Positions 52,544 through 60,906 of a stretch of 64,000 nucleotides of DNA are shown piece after piece. The position numbers and the translations under genes were made by a program. The notes under the pieces were generated by a model. The model worked only from the letters and a program-made list of their open reading frames with translations, did not search any database and was not told the origin of the DNA. The first letter of the stretch is position 1. Each line of letters starts with the position of its first letter. The DNA comes from a bacterium (GTDB lineage: Bacteria; Armatimonadota; UBA5829): the NCBI GenBank assembly GCA_021373255.1, contig JAJFTD010000041.1, positions 26,516 to 90,515 on the forward strand. Reading direction: 5' to 3'.

Positions 52544-53923
52544 CTAGGCCCCAGGCTTCTCCAGGTGAAATTCCTTGACTTTATTGCGCAGGGTCTTGCG
52601 GTCTATGCCCAGGAGTTGCGCGGCGGCTGACTGGTTCCATCCCTTGGCTTCCAGCACGCGCTCGATATGAAATTTCTCCACATCTCTTAAAGACGCCGTA
52701 AGGGGGATGTCTTGAGCATTGCTTTGGGTGGCTGCTGGGGTGGGGCGGCGGGTGCCGTCGAGCATCAGGTGTTCAGATCGAATCGCCTCGCCATTGCAGA
52801 GGATCACCGCGCGTTCTATGGTGTTCTCTAGCTCGCGCACGTTTCCAGGCCATGTGTGACGCTTCAGTTCTTCCATGGCTTCCGGGGTAAGCCTTTTCAC
52901 GTTTTTGCCCATGTCGTCAGCGTAGATTTTGAGGAAATGCTGTGCGAATGTTTCGATGTCATCTCCACGCTCGCGAATGGGAGGCAGGCACAGTGTGATC
53001 ACGTTGAGGCGGTAATATAGATCTTCGCGGAACTCTTTGTCGGTAATAGCTTGAGCTCGGTTGCGGTGTGTGGCGGCGATCACACGGACATCCACCGTCA
53101 AAGTCTCACTTCCACCGACCCTCTCAAACTGCTTCTCCTGCAGCACCCGCAGCAGTTTTGTTTGAATAGGCATCGGAATCTCACCGATCTCGTCCAGGAA
53201 AATTGTGCCCTTATGAGCTGCTTCAAACCGCCCAATGTGGCGCGCGATTGCATGAGTAAAAGCGCCTTTCTCATGCCCGAAGAGTTCACTTTCCAGCAGG
53301 TTTTCGGAGAGCGCGGCACAGTTTACTTTGATAAACGGCCCACCTGCGCGGGGGCTTTGATAATGTATGGTTCGAGCAAGATATTCCTTACCGGTGCCGG
53401 TTTCGCCGGTGATGAGGACAGTCGCGCTGGTCGGGGCTACCTGTGCTGCCATCACATAGGCCCGTTGAACATCGGGGTTTGAGCCGATGATGTTATCGAA
53501 CCCATACTTCTTCTTGAGTTCGCCTCGCAGATAGCGGTTTTCATCAATCACGCGCCGCTGCTCAAGGGCACGTTCCGCGACCATCTGAAGCTCATCCACC
53601 TCGAACGGCTTGGTGATGTAGTCGTAAGCGCCAAGCCGAAGCGCCTCGATAGCGGTCTGCGTGCTGCCATAAGCGGTCACCATAACCACCGGCAGGTCAG
53701 GCTTCTCTTCTTTGATCCCGCCCAATACCTGCAGCCCGCTCATTTTAGGCAGGCTCATATCCAGAATTACCAGATCGAAGTCACTATTTCTAGCCGCATC
53801 CAGACCCTCCGCGCCGTCAGCGGCTGTTGCGGTATCATATCCGGCATCGGAGAACAGCCGCGAGATCAAGTCCCGCAATCCCGGCTCATCGTCTATTACT
53901 AGAATTGACTTACGATCTGACAA
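52544..53923 (-). CDS. NtrC-type sigma54-dependent response regulator
   Basis: 459 residues. Receiver domain with DD 11-12 and phosphoacceptor Asp55 (LVILDMSLPKMSG), Lys in TKPFEVDE. AAA+ domain: Walker A GETGTGKEYLARTIH, the L1 loop EKGAFTHAIARHIGRFEAAHKGT, Walker B GTIFLDEIGE and arginine finger region FREDLYYRLNVI. C-terminal Fis-type helix-turn-helix WNQSAAAQLLGIDRKTLRNKV. The loop motif that contacts sigma54 is normally GAFTGA but reads GAFTHA here. It is paired with the histidine kinase immediately upstream (16 bp). Targets unknown; no -24/-12 promoter was recognised in the window. Confidence 0.93.
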   Translation of the reverse strand: MSDRKSILVIDDEPGLRDLISRLFSDAGYDTATAADGAEGLDAARNSDFDLVILDMSLPKMSGLQVLGGIKEEKPDLPVVMVTAYGSTQTAIEALRLGAYDYITKPFEVDELQMVAERALEQRRVIDENRYLRGELKKKYGFDNIIGSNPDVQRAYVMAAQVAPTSATVLITGETGTGKEYLARTIHYQSPRAGGPFIKVNCAALSENLLESELFGHEKGAFTHAIARHIGRFEAAHKGTIFLDEIGEIPMPIQTKLLRVLQEKQFERVGGSETLTVDVRVIAATHRNRAQAITDKEFREDLYYRLNVITLCLPPIRERGDDIETFAQHFLKIYADDMGKNVKRLTPEAMEELKRHTWPGNVRELENTIERAVILCNGEAIRSEHLMLDGTRRPTPAATQSNAQDIPLTASLRDVEKFHIERVLEAKGWNQSAAAQLLGIDRKTLRNKVKEFHLEKPGA

Positions 53924-53939
53924 TTATTACCTCTCGAAA

Positions 53940-55034
53940 CTAACTTGATATGGCTGAAGCGGGCAATCTCATTGTTACCCGTGTGCCCTTGCCTTCTTCA
54001 GACTCGACCAACACTCTTCCGCCGTGCCTGATTGCGATTGCGTCGATCATACTCATTCCAAGGCCAGTGCCCTGCGCGCCTCGGGTTGTAAAAAATGGGT
54101 CAAACAGCCGCTGCTTCGTTTCCTGGCTCATACCAATTCCGGTGTCTGTCACTGCAACTTCAACATGGCCGCCATCCCGTGCAGTATAAACTTCTATGCG
54201 TCCCGCTCCCTCAATGGCTTGTGCAGCGTTGAGTATGATATTAGCCAGCGCCTCACGAAGCTCAGAGGCATTTCCGTGCACAATACAGCCACTGGACAGC
54301 GCAGTATTGAACTCGATTCGCGCCCCTCCGTGCGAGCCGGACTCCTGCCATGCAGGAAACGCACCGTGCACGACGTCGTCGACAATGCTATTTAAGTCAA
54401 CAGCCCCATAGCTGGATATATCTGTGGGTTTGCCGATTTCGCGAAGCCTGCGGATTGTCTCCGCTGCATCACGTGCGGCAAGCTCGATAGCCTCAAGGCT
54501 GTGCAGAGCGCTTTCGTTGCCCGCGACGCTCCGTTTGGCCAACTGCGCGTTACCGAGGATAATCCCCAGCACGTTATTAATGTCGTGCGCTACACCCGCC
54601 GCCATCTCGCCCAAAGTACGCAGCCGCTCTGAGTGGATGAGCATTTCCTGTGCTTCCTGAAGCTGCCCATTGAGTTCCGCCAGTTCAACGTTGCGGTCAA
54701 GTATCTCTTTCTCAAGCTCGCGCCTGGCGGTGATGTCGCTGTAGATTTCCACACGCCCGCCCACACTGCCGTCGGGCGAATAAACCGGCGAGGAATAACG
54801 GTGAATAATGGCATTTCCACTACACAGCGAGTCGAGGACTTCTTCAACAACGTCCTCATCATAAACAGGGCGGCGAGTAATCACTTCCGGGAGTGCATGT
54901 CCGACCATTTCATCAGGAGCTATCCCGAAAATTACGGACGCACGTTTGTTTGCAAGGATCACCTTATGATCCCTGTCAAGAAGAAGAACCCCGCGCTCAG
55001 GAGAAGAAATATTACGAAGTGCCACCAAGTCCAC
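53940..55034 (-). CDS. PAS-domain sensor histidine kinase
   Basis: 364 residues. The N-terminal PAS domain (LLLDRDHKVILANKRASVIFGIAPDEMVG, ends SPDGSVGGRVEIYSDITARRELE) is followed by a coiled linker. The H-box is LRTLGEMAAGVAHDINNVLGIILGNAQLA with His150; N-box LREALANIILNAAQAI; G1 DTGIGMSQETKQRLFDPFFTT; G2 GTGLGMSMIDAI. No transmembrane segment, so it senses a cytoplasmic signal and should phosphorylate the NtrC-type regulator encoded downstream. Confidence 0.92.
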   Translation of the reverse strand: MDLVALRNISSPERGVLLLDRDHKVILANKRASVIFGIAPDEMVGHALPEVITRRPVYDEDVVEEVLDSLCSGNAIIHRYSSPVYSPDGSVGGRVEIYSDITARRELEKEILDRNVELAELNGQLQEAQEMLIHSERLRTLGEMAAGVAHDINNVLGIILGNAQLAKRSVAGNESALHSLEAIELAARDAAETIRRLREIGKPTDISSYGAVDLNSIVDDVVHGAFPAWQESGSHGGARIEFNTALSSGCIVHGNASELREALANIILNAAQAIEGAGRIEVYTARDGGHVEVAVTDTGIGMSQETKQRLFDPFFTTRGAQGTGLGMSMIDAIAIRHGGRVLVESEEGKGTRVTMRLPASAISS

Positions 55035-55149
55035 TGCCTCCGCTCTGCCAATCAGATTATATAGCTGAGGTCGCGTGGTGTAAAGAGGAATAGCTTTAAG
55101 AGTACCTTAATCGGGAGAATGGTCACAAGATTACATTGGTTCGGCATCC

Positions 55150-55184
55150 TAACGCACAACGCAAAATCCGCAAACGCGCAACGA
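55150..55184. repeat. ACGCA-phased short repeat tract
   Basis: Units TAACGCACAACGC and AAACGCGCAACG; same family as at seven other loci. Confidence 0.7.
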
Positions 55185-55187
55185 TAA

Positions 55188-55221
55188 TAAAAATGGCCTG
55201 AAGAATCTATCCACAGGCCAT
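55188..55221 (-). terminator. Rho-independent terminator of the small lipoprotein gene
   Basis: Stem ATGGCCTG / CAGGCCAT (8 bp) with a 13-nt loop, followed on the minus strand by TTTTTATT. Confidence 0.9.
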
Positions 55222-55235
55222 CATTGCAAACTAAC

Positions 55236-55457
55236 CTAGAAAGTAGGTGGTGGTGGGGGAGTATCTAGATCGTTGTAATCATAAGTTGGTGCCGGCGGGG
55301 GCGTATCAAGCCCTGAGTCCGATGTGCCTGTGGTCTCTTCCGTCTGCTGAGTTGTCCTTATGGTCTGCGGATCGATGGCGCCCACTCCTCCGCCTCCACC
55401 GCAGCCGCTTAAGAGGGCTACGAGAGTGATTATCAGTGCCCACACTATCTTTCGCAT
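55236..55457 (-). CDS. Small proline-rich lipoprotein
   Basis: 73 residues with a signal and lipobox (IITLVALLSGC), then Gly6, a Thr/Gln-rich stretch and two copies of a DTPPPxPT motif (LDTPPPAPTYDYNDLDTPPPPPTF). The mature part is low complexity and probably unstructured. It has its own terminator. Function unknown; probably a surface or periplasm-spanning tether. Confidence 0.75.
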   Translation of the reverse strand: MRKIVWALIITLVALLSGCGGGGGVGAIDPQTIRTTQQTEETTGTSDSGLDTPPPAPTYDYNDLDTPPPPPTF

Positions 55458-55597
55458 ATCCTGCCTCCATGAAACTACTTCACAACTGCGCTATCCGTGC
55501 GCAAACACATGAATTGTGTTCCATGTCCTGTAGGATTTGCTGGGCCTATCTGCGTAAAACCGGTATTTATACGGGGCTATGTGAATAGCCCTAAATG

Positions 55598-57097
55598 TTA
55601 CTTCCGCTTGCCCCTGGTCTCCTTTACGGGGTTCTTCTCAAGAGGGAATTTGAGATCATCGCGTGTGAGTTTGTCTACTGCCGCATTCCAACCGCCTGGG
55701 CCTTTGCTGATCCGCTTGGCAAGTGCGTCGTCTGTGCCGATAACCATCTTAATTGCTGCCTCAGCCTGCTTTTTATCGCCGGTTTGAGTAAACGCCTGAG
55801 CCAGCGCCACCCACGCGGTAACAGCATCGGAATCCATCTTTTTGATAGCGTGATTTCCAGCGTCGATGGCTTTCTTGTAGTCTCCCATACGGTCATAAGT
55901 CACAGCAAGCCTTACCCACGGGTCCCTGAACTGCGGCCATGCGTCTGCCGACTTCTTGAACTCACTTATAGCAGCATCATACTTGCCCTGAGAGTCATAC
56001 ACCGCGCCGATGCCGCTGTGAGCTCGTGCGATAGCCTGGCTGTCCTCACCATCTACGTTGGATTGCTTCACGAGGTCAAGGAAGTCTTTATAGTGCTTTA
56101 TTGAAAGCTCCGGCTTATCCGTGAGGTAATAGACATCGGCAATATCGAGCATAATCTCTGCCTGGTAACGCTTGTCCTGACTCAGCGAAAGCAGCTTTTC
56201 AAGCCTACCGGCTGCTTCCGGCTCGGAGCGATCAAACATTCGCTTCGTGGTAATGAGGCTGCCGTAATAATCGACCTTTGTCCATGTGTATGTATAGGCG
56301 CCAAATAACGCTATCCCAATAATCCCCGCGATAACAGCCCGATTAGTCCTCTGCCTTGTATCCCAGCCAAGGCTCTCACCAAGTTTCCAAAGACCAAACG
56401 CCAGCCCAATCGCTGCGGCTGCGAGCCATGGGATTTGATCCACTGCTATAATGCGCTGAGCGGCGGTCGCGATGCCAGGTGAGGCGTTTTGAAACAGCTT
56501 CATTCTGCTGCTGCCGTAGGTTATCGTTAACCCGATAGTTGCCGCGGCTGCTACCGCGATGTAGCTCATAATCGCCCGACCAATGGGAACGCGAAACACT
56601 GTTTGCAGCCCGAACCCAACGGCAATGACATACCAGACCTGAGCAGCCACGACAACAGTACCTACAGTGTTGAGCAGCATGAGATTAGGGTGGGCTTGAG
56701 ACATTCCAATAACGCTGAAGATCATGAGCACTTGCGAAATAAGCAGCGATATATGTCCCCATCCGAGTATGGTGAGTATCTTTCGGTAATCCGCCTCGGT
56801 ATTGAGCCACTTGAGCAGGTAGTGGAGTCCCAGCCCGTACAACAGCCACAGCCCGACCCACGTGATCGGGTTCTCTTTGCCTAGAGCAAAGAACTGCAGC
56901 GGTTCGGAGTTCACAGCCCGCACCAACACGCTCACAACCGACACAATGCCGGTTAATAAGACCAGCAAAAAACCGGTTCCCAGCAGGCCACGATCAACTA
57001 TCTCTTCAAAAGCCGCGCCCGGCGAGGTAAATACAGCCAGCGCGAGTTTCGGTTTACTATGCGTAAGATTTTTCTCCAAGTATAGACCCATCCACAA
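55598..57097 (-). CDS. Yip1-domain membrane protein with C-terminal TPR repeats
   Basis: 499 residues from TTG 57097 (ATG two codons in is possible). The N-terminal part (about 30-220) has the Yip1 arrangement of five membrane helices (FLLVLLTGIVSVVSVLVRAV, WLLYGLGLHYLLKWL, WGHISLLISQVLMIFSVIG, TVVVAAQVWYVIAVGFGLQTV, IMSYIAVAAAATIGLTITYG). Two more helices come later, then at least four TPR motifs (ARAHSGIGAVYDSQGKYDAAISEFKKSADAWP, VRLAVTYDRMGDYKKAIDAGNHAIKK). It may organise protein complexes at the inner membrane. The Yip1+TPR fusion is uncommon in my recollection. Confidence 0.75.
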   Translation of the reverse strand: MWMGLYLEKNLTHSKPKLALAVFTSPGAAFEEIVDRGLLGTGFLLVLLTGIVSVVSVLVRAVNSEPLQFFALGKENPITWVGLWLLYGLGLHYLLKWLNTEADYRKILTILGWGHISLLISQVLMIFSVIGMSQAHPNLMLLNTVGTVVVAAQVWYVIAVGFGLQTVFRVPIGRAIMSYIAVAAAATIGLTITYGSSRMKLFQNASPGIATAAQRIIAVDQIPWLAAAAIGLAFGLWKLGESLGWDTRQRTNRAVIAGIIGIALFGAYTYTWTKVDYYGSLITTKRMFDRSEPEAAGRLEKLLSLSQDKRYQAEIMLDIADVYYLTDKPELSIKHYKDFLDLVKQSNVDGEDSQAIARAHSGIGAVYDSQGKYDAAISEFKKSADAWPQFRDPWVRLAVTYDRMGDYKKAIDAGNHAIKKMDSDAVTAWVALAQAFTQTGDKKQAEAAIKMVIGTDDALAKRISKGPGGWNAAVDKLTRDDLKFPLEKNPVKETRGKRK

Positions 57098-57192
57098 GAA
57101 TTATCGTGTGACTACTTCTCCCAATAGCCATCTCAATCCTTCTACGGACCAAACACACCCGCCATCCCCGTTCATAACTCATAATTCATACT

Positions 57193-58221
57193 TCATATTT
57201 GAATGGTCCGTTCCACTGCTGCTGCGACCTTCGACAATTGCCGCATGAGCGCCGTGAAATTCTCGGGCTTGAGTGACTGTGGCCCGTCGCTCATTGCATG
57301 TGATGGGTCACCATGGACTTCCAGCAGGATACCATCGACCCCCGCAGCCACGGCTGCCCTGGCTATGGAGCCCACAAATTGCCAGTGTCCGGTGGCATGG
57401 CTGGGATCGAGCATCACCGGGAGGTGGGTCCACTGCTTGAGCACAGGTATGGCGTTGATATCAGTGGTGTTTCTTGTGGAATCTTCAAACGTAGTAATGC
57501 CGCGCTCACAGAGGATTACGTTCTGGTTGCCTTCGGAGATAATATACTCGGCGGACATAAGCAAATCGCGTACTTTGGAGCCTAATCCACGCTTGAGGAC
57601 CACGGGATGCTTGGTCGCGCCGACTTTCTTGAGGAGCGCATAGTTTTGCATGTTTCGCGCGCCGATTTGCAGGACATCAGCATACTTGCAGACCAGATCA
57701 ACTTCGTGTGTGTCCATAACTTCGGTAACGATGGGCAAGCCCGTTTCCTCGCGTGCTTTAGCAAGGATTCTAAGGCCTTCCTCGCCTAAACCCTGAAATG
57801 AATACGGCGAAGTTCTGGGCTTGAAAGCTCCTCCACGCAGCATTTTAGCGCCGGCTGCTTTCACCGCATGCGCGAGTTCCACAGTCTGTCTTTCACTCTC
57901 CACGCTGCACGGTCCCGCTGCAACCACAACCTCATCGGCACCAATCTTCACATCTCGAACCTGGACAACGCTCGGTTCCGGGTGATAGGACCGGGATGCC
58001 AGCTTCCACAGGTCGGATATAAGTTCAACTCTCGCGACACCATCCATGGACTTGAATTGGTCCACCAGATCAGCCTTGCGCACATCCAATTCGCCCAGTA
58101 CCGCGATGACCTTGCGCTCGACACCAGGATTCATAAACGGCCGAAACCCGATCCTGTTTATCTCCCGTTGAACTGATTCGACCTCGCTCTCGGTCGCGTG
58201 GGTGTCCATAATGATAATCAT
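57193..58221 (-). CDS. aroF: 3-deoxy-7-phosphoheptulonate (DAHP) synthase, AroF/AroA-beta type
   Basis: 342 residues; ATG 58221 with GGAGG 7 nt upstream. An N-terminal ferredoxin-like FXD extension (about 1-80, [26 protein letters not shown]) is followed by the KDO8P-like TIM barrel: [74 protein letters not shown] and [21 protein letters not shown]. It makes DAHP from phosphoenolpyruvate and erythrose 4-phosphate, the first shikimate step. No other aro genes nearby. The ~350-bp leader upstream is strongly structured, so regulation at the RNA level is possible. Confidence 0.96.
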   Translation of the reverse strand: MIIIMDTHATESEVESVQREINRIGFRPFMNPGVERKVIAVLGELDVRKADLVDQFKSMDGVARVELISDLWKLASRSYHPEPSVVQVRDVKIGADEVVVAAGPCSVESERQTVELAHAVKAAGAKMLRGGAFKPRTSPYSFQGLGEEGLRILAKAREETGLPIVTEVMDTHEVDLVCKYADVLQIGARNMQNYALLKKVGATKHPVVLKRGLGSKVRDLLMSAEYIISEGNQNVILCERGITTFEDSTRNTTDINAIPVLKQWTHLPVMLDPSHATGHWQFVGSIARAAVAAGVDGILLEVHGDPSHAMSDGPQSLKPENFTALMRQLSKVAAAVERTIQI

Positions 58222-58324
58222 GCCGATAACCTCCGAATGCTTGAAAACAGTATACCTTAAATTCTGTTCAAAAATCCAGTAGGCGCATTGCCTCAGGTAA
58301 GGAGGTCACCGAAAATCGGCCGTC

Positions 58325-58514
58325 CGTTCGACCAGCAGATTTCAGGTGTTTCGGGTCTTGAGGCGCGGCGATCTCGTGTGGCTAGTGTGTCTACTGATAA
58401 CCCGCGCCGGAAGTCCCGAAACTACCTCTCGGGTGACAGCGGTTCTGAAAGAACTGTGAGAGCCGAACGCACATATTGTGGGTTTATGGGTGCGATACCC
58501 ATCTCTTCGGAGAT
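58325..58514. ncRNA. Candidate structured RNA / aroF leader (strand undetermined)
   Basis: A nested multi-helix fold can be drawn. An outer helix CGTTCG/CGAACG (58325-58330 with 58464-58469) encloses two arms. Arm 1 is GTTTCGGG/CCCGAAAC (58348-58355 with 58415-58422), a purine-rich 6x6 internal loop, then GGCGCGG/CCGCGCC. Arm 2 is CTCTC/GAGAG (58426-58430 with 58458-58462), topped by GTTCT/AGAAC. Two further hairpins follow at 58486-58502 and 58501-58514; the latter has a UUCG loop in plus-strand sense. On the minus strand the region would be the aroF leader. It matches no riboswitch, RNase P, SRP, 6S or tmRNA signature I know. Confidence 0.45.
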
Positions 58515-58570
58515 ACATAAAACACCTTCAAAATCTGAACTAAAGCAGCTTCCACCAGCAGGCGATTAAC

Positions 58571-59449
58571 TTACTTTACTGCTGCTGCAACCCGTCTGGT
58601 GGTTGTTTTGCTCTTTACCGCTGTTTTAGATTTCGCCGCTGGTGTCGCAGGTTTGCTTATTACAGTTTTAGCTGCGGTCTGCTTGGGCTTGAGAGCAGGT
58701 TTCTTTGCTTCGACTGCAGGTTTTGCCACAGTTTTTTGTGCTTTTACCGGCTTTACATCGACAGACTTCGCAGTGGCTTTTACCTTGCTCTTATCTTCCT
58801 TGGCAAGCACTTTACCGATCTTTTTGATCGCCGCATCCTGGGTCTTTGTGAGTTTAGCGGATTCGGCTTTAGATGGTGTCTTCGCTGTCTTTTTCGCTGT
58901 TACAGTTACAGCCTCGGCCTTTGCGGCTTTTACTGTGGTCTTCTTGGCTACGGGTTTGGCCTTCTCAACTTTAGTAGAAACCGCCTTTGCTTTCGCCTTA
59001 GCTGCGCGTCTCGCTTCTGCCTCTTCCTTTTCAGCCTTTATCCTGCGTGCCTCGACCAGGCGCTCTGCGCGTGCCGCTGCCTGTTCGGCTCTCTTTTTTC
59101 TACGCTCTTCAACAGCCTGCGACTGAGCTTCTCTCACCCTGACTAAGATATCATCCTTTTGTTTCTTGGACTCTGTGAGATAGGCAGGGCTTACGGTCTT
59201 GGATTCTTTTATTTTAGCCGGTTTGGGACGCACTACAGGAGCTATGCGTGTCGCGGTTTCGGGATCGATTCTGCCGACATCGGGATGCTTGGCATACTCA
59301 TCACTTAGTGCTGACGTGAGGTCAAAACGCACTAACTTATCGTTCTTGTCCTCAATCCGGATCTCAATTTCTAATTTATCACGCTCTGCTATATCTGTAA
59401 ATCTGCTGAAATAGCGAACGCCTTCTCTCTGGGTAACACAGATCTTCAT
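58571..59449 (-). CDS. Histone-H1-like Lys/Ala-rich protein
   Basis: 292 residues. A folded-looking N-terminal 80 residues (MKICVTQREGVRYFSRFTDIAERDKLEIEIRIEDKND) is followed by a helical charged region (VREAQSQAVEERRKKRAEQAAARAERLVEARRIKAEKEEAEARRAAKAKAKAV). A disordered Lys/Ala/Thr/Val/Pro-rich tail then carries repeats such as KPVAKKTTVKAAK, KPALKPKQTAAKT and AAKSKTAVKSKTT. The basic tail resembles eukaryotic linker-histone tails found in some bacterial nucleoid proteins (Hc1, AlgP). Nucleic-acid or polyphosphate binding is likely but inferred from composition only. It has its own promoter. Confidence 0.7.
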   Translation of the reverse strand: MKICVTQREGVRYFSRFTDIAERDKLEIEIRIEDKNDKLVRFDLTSALSDEYAKHPDVGRIDPETATRIAPVVRPKPAKIKESKTVSPAYLTESKKQKDDILVRVREAQSQAVEERRKKRAEQAAARAERLVEARRIKAEKEEAEARRAAKAKAKAVSTKVEKAKPVAKKTTVKAAKAEAVTVTAKKTAKTPSKAESAKLTKTQDAAIKKIGKVLAKEDKSKVKATAKSVDVKPVKAQKTVAKPAVEAKKPALKPKQTAAKTVISKPATPAAKSKTAVKSKTTTRRVAAAVK

Positions 59450-59530
59450 TACTACTTCCTGAGCCCCCAGTGGGGGGTGATCACTTGCTTATCTGCCAAT
59501 GGCGTTGTGTCATCCTCATGGTGATTATTT

Positions 59531-59559
59531 ATTATACTGCGAGCGTAAATACTGTGCAA
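59531..59559 (-). promoter_or_regulatory. Promoter of the histone-H1-like gene
   Basis: On the minus strand TTGCAC (59559-59554), a 17-bp spacer and perfect TATAAT (59536-59531), 82 bp upstream of the ATG. Confidence 0.75.
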
Positions 59560-59684
59560 GTGTCTACTATTTTAGATCATCATTCATTTCTATGGGGTGA
59601 CGCTTCGGCTTGTCTCTGGTATCATATAGTGTAGTTGGGTAGTGACATTGTATGGTGTGATGTTTCTTCTTCCTACGAAGATGA

Positions 59685-59737
59685 GTGCTGGGCGTAAGCT
59701 CATACACAAATAACATCAAGTCAAGAACGCCCAGCAC
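59685..59737 (+). promoter_or_regulatory. Leader hairpin upstream of alr
   Basis: A perfect 11-bp stem GTGCTGGGCGT / ACGCCCAGCAC closes a 31-nt loop, ending 31 nt before the alr start. No T-run. It could be a regulatory leader structure; there is no match to a known riboswitch. Confidence 0.5.
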
Positions 59738-59768
59738 CTGTAGTCGTGATTATTACTTGGAGCCACTA

Positions 59769-60884
59769 ATGAGCAAGCCTACGTATGCCGAGGTCGATTT
59801 ATCGGCGGTAAGATATAATATCAAAGGAGTCCGCGAGCGGGTAGGGCCACATGTACGCATAATGCCTGCAGTGAAGGCTAATGGCTACGGTCACGGAGCA
59901 GTGCAGGTCAGTCAGGCGTGTATCAATGCCGGTGCCGACACACTGTGCGTGTCGTGTGTGGAAGAGGCCATTGAGCTTAGGGAAGCCAGTATCGACGTCC
60001 CAATTCTGATTCTAGGCTGCTCAGTCCCCAGCGCGATAGATGATATTGTTCGATATGATATAATCAGCACGGTCTGCGATACTCAATATGCTCAGTTGCT
60101 TTCTGCTGCCGCCGTGAAGCAGTCCAAGAGCGCCCGAATTCATATCAAAGTCGACACAGGCATGGGCCGGATTGGCCTCCAGCCGTGTAATGTTCTAGAT
60201 ACAGCTCGCGCGCTATCGATTTTGCCAAATGTGGTAATCGAAGGAGCATTCACTCATTTCCCGTGTTCGGATGAATCTGACAAGTTATTCACACTTTCAC
60301 AGATCGACAAGTTCAGCCGCCTGGTTGCCGAATTGCGAAAAAGCGGAATCGATATTTCGATTGCACATAGCTCGAACAGCGGTGGCATTCTCGCATTTCC
60401 GGAAGCTGATTTTAACGCAGTCCGGCCTGGCATTATGACCTATGGTTATTATCCATCAGATGAAGTCGCCAGAACTATTCCGATCCACGAGGTGCTCACG
60501 CTGAAGACGCACGTCGTCTTCCTCAAGGATATGGATTCCGGCGCCACTGTAAGCTATGGCCGCACTCACCATGTGAAGCGTCATTCCAGAGTCGCCACTC
60601 TTCCTGTTGGTTACGCCGATGGCTATTCCAGACTTCTTTCAAACAGAGGCGAAGCCGCGATACGTGGGATCAGGGTGCCAATAATCGGGCGGATTTGCAT
60701 GGACCAGTGTCTGGTAGATGTGACCGATGTCCCAGGCGTGTCAGTTGGTGATGAAGTGGTCCTCTACGGCGGCGGATACGACTATCTAAGCGTAGCAAAA
60801 ATCGCCGAGACCATCGGCACAATATCTTATGAGGTACTCTGCAACATAGGCATGCGCGTTCCCAGAGTTTACCTGAACGAATAA
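59769..60884 (+). CDS. alr: Alanine racemase (canonical)
   Basis: 371 residues from ATG 59769 (MSKPTYAEVDLSAVRYNIKG) with TTGGAG 6 nt upstream; the open frame to 59685 is the leader hairpin. PLP lysine in MPAVKANGYGHG (Lys36), IKVDTGMGRIGL, HSSNSGGILAFPEADFNAVRPGIMTYGYYP, catalytic Tyr in LPVGYADGYSR, RICMDQCLVDVTDVPGVSVGDEVVLYG and the C-terminal IGTISYEVLCNIGMRVPRVYL. It interconverts L- and D-alanine for peptidoglycan. gpsA follows after 22 bp, so the two are likely co-transcribed. Confidence 0.96.
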   Translation: MSKPTYAEVDLSAVRYNIKGVRERVGPHVRIMPAVKANGYGHGAVQVSQACINAGADTLCVSCVEEAIELREASIDVPILILGCSVPSAIDDIVRYDIISTVCDTQYAQLLSAAAVKQSKSARIHIKVDTGMGRIGLQPCNVLDTARALSILPNVVIEGAFTHFPCSDESDKLFTLSQIDKFSRLVAELRKSGIDISIAHSSNSGGILAFPEADFNAVRPGIMTYGYYPSDEVARTIPIHEVLTLKTHVVFLKDMDSGATVSYGRTHHVKRHSRVATLPVGYADGYSRLLSNRGEAAIRGIRVPIIGRICMDQCLVDVTDVPGVSVGDEVVLYGGGYDYLSVAKIAETIGTISYEVLCNIGMRVPRVYLNE

Positions 60885-60906
60885 TGCGGTTAGGCAATAT
60901 CCAACT

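Larger units (their letters stand above)
59450..59768. other. Divergent intergenic region between the H1-like gene and alr
   Basis: No coding frame before the alr start. It holds the minus-strand promoter at 59531-59559 and a long-stem hairpin at 59685-59737. Confidence 0.55.

Noticed and set aside
58300..58520. RNase P RNA, SRP RNA, 6S RNA or tmRNA in the structured region
   Set aside because: None of the conserved cores (RNase P GAGGAAAGUC, SRP tetraloop helix, tmRNA tag frame) is present on either strand.
58288..58569. 93-codon frame upstream of aroF
   Set aside because: Its bases are used in multi-helix pairing and the peptide looks random; a structured RNA explains the region better.
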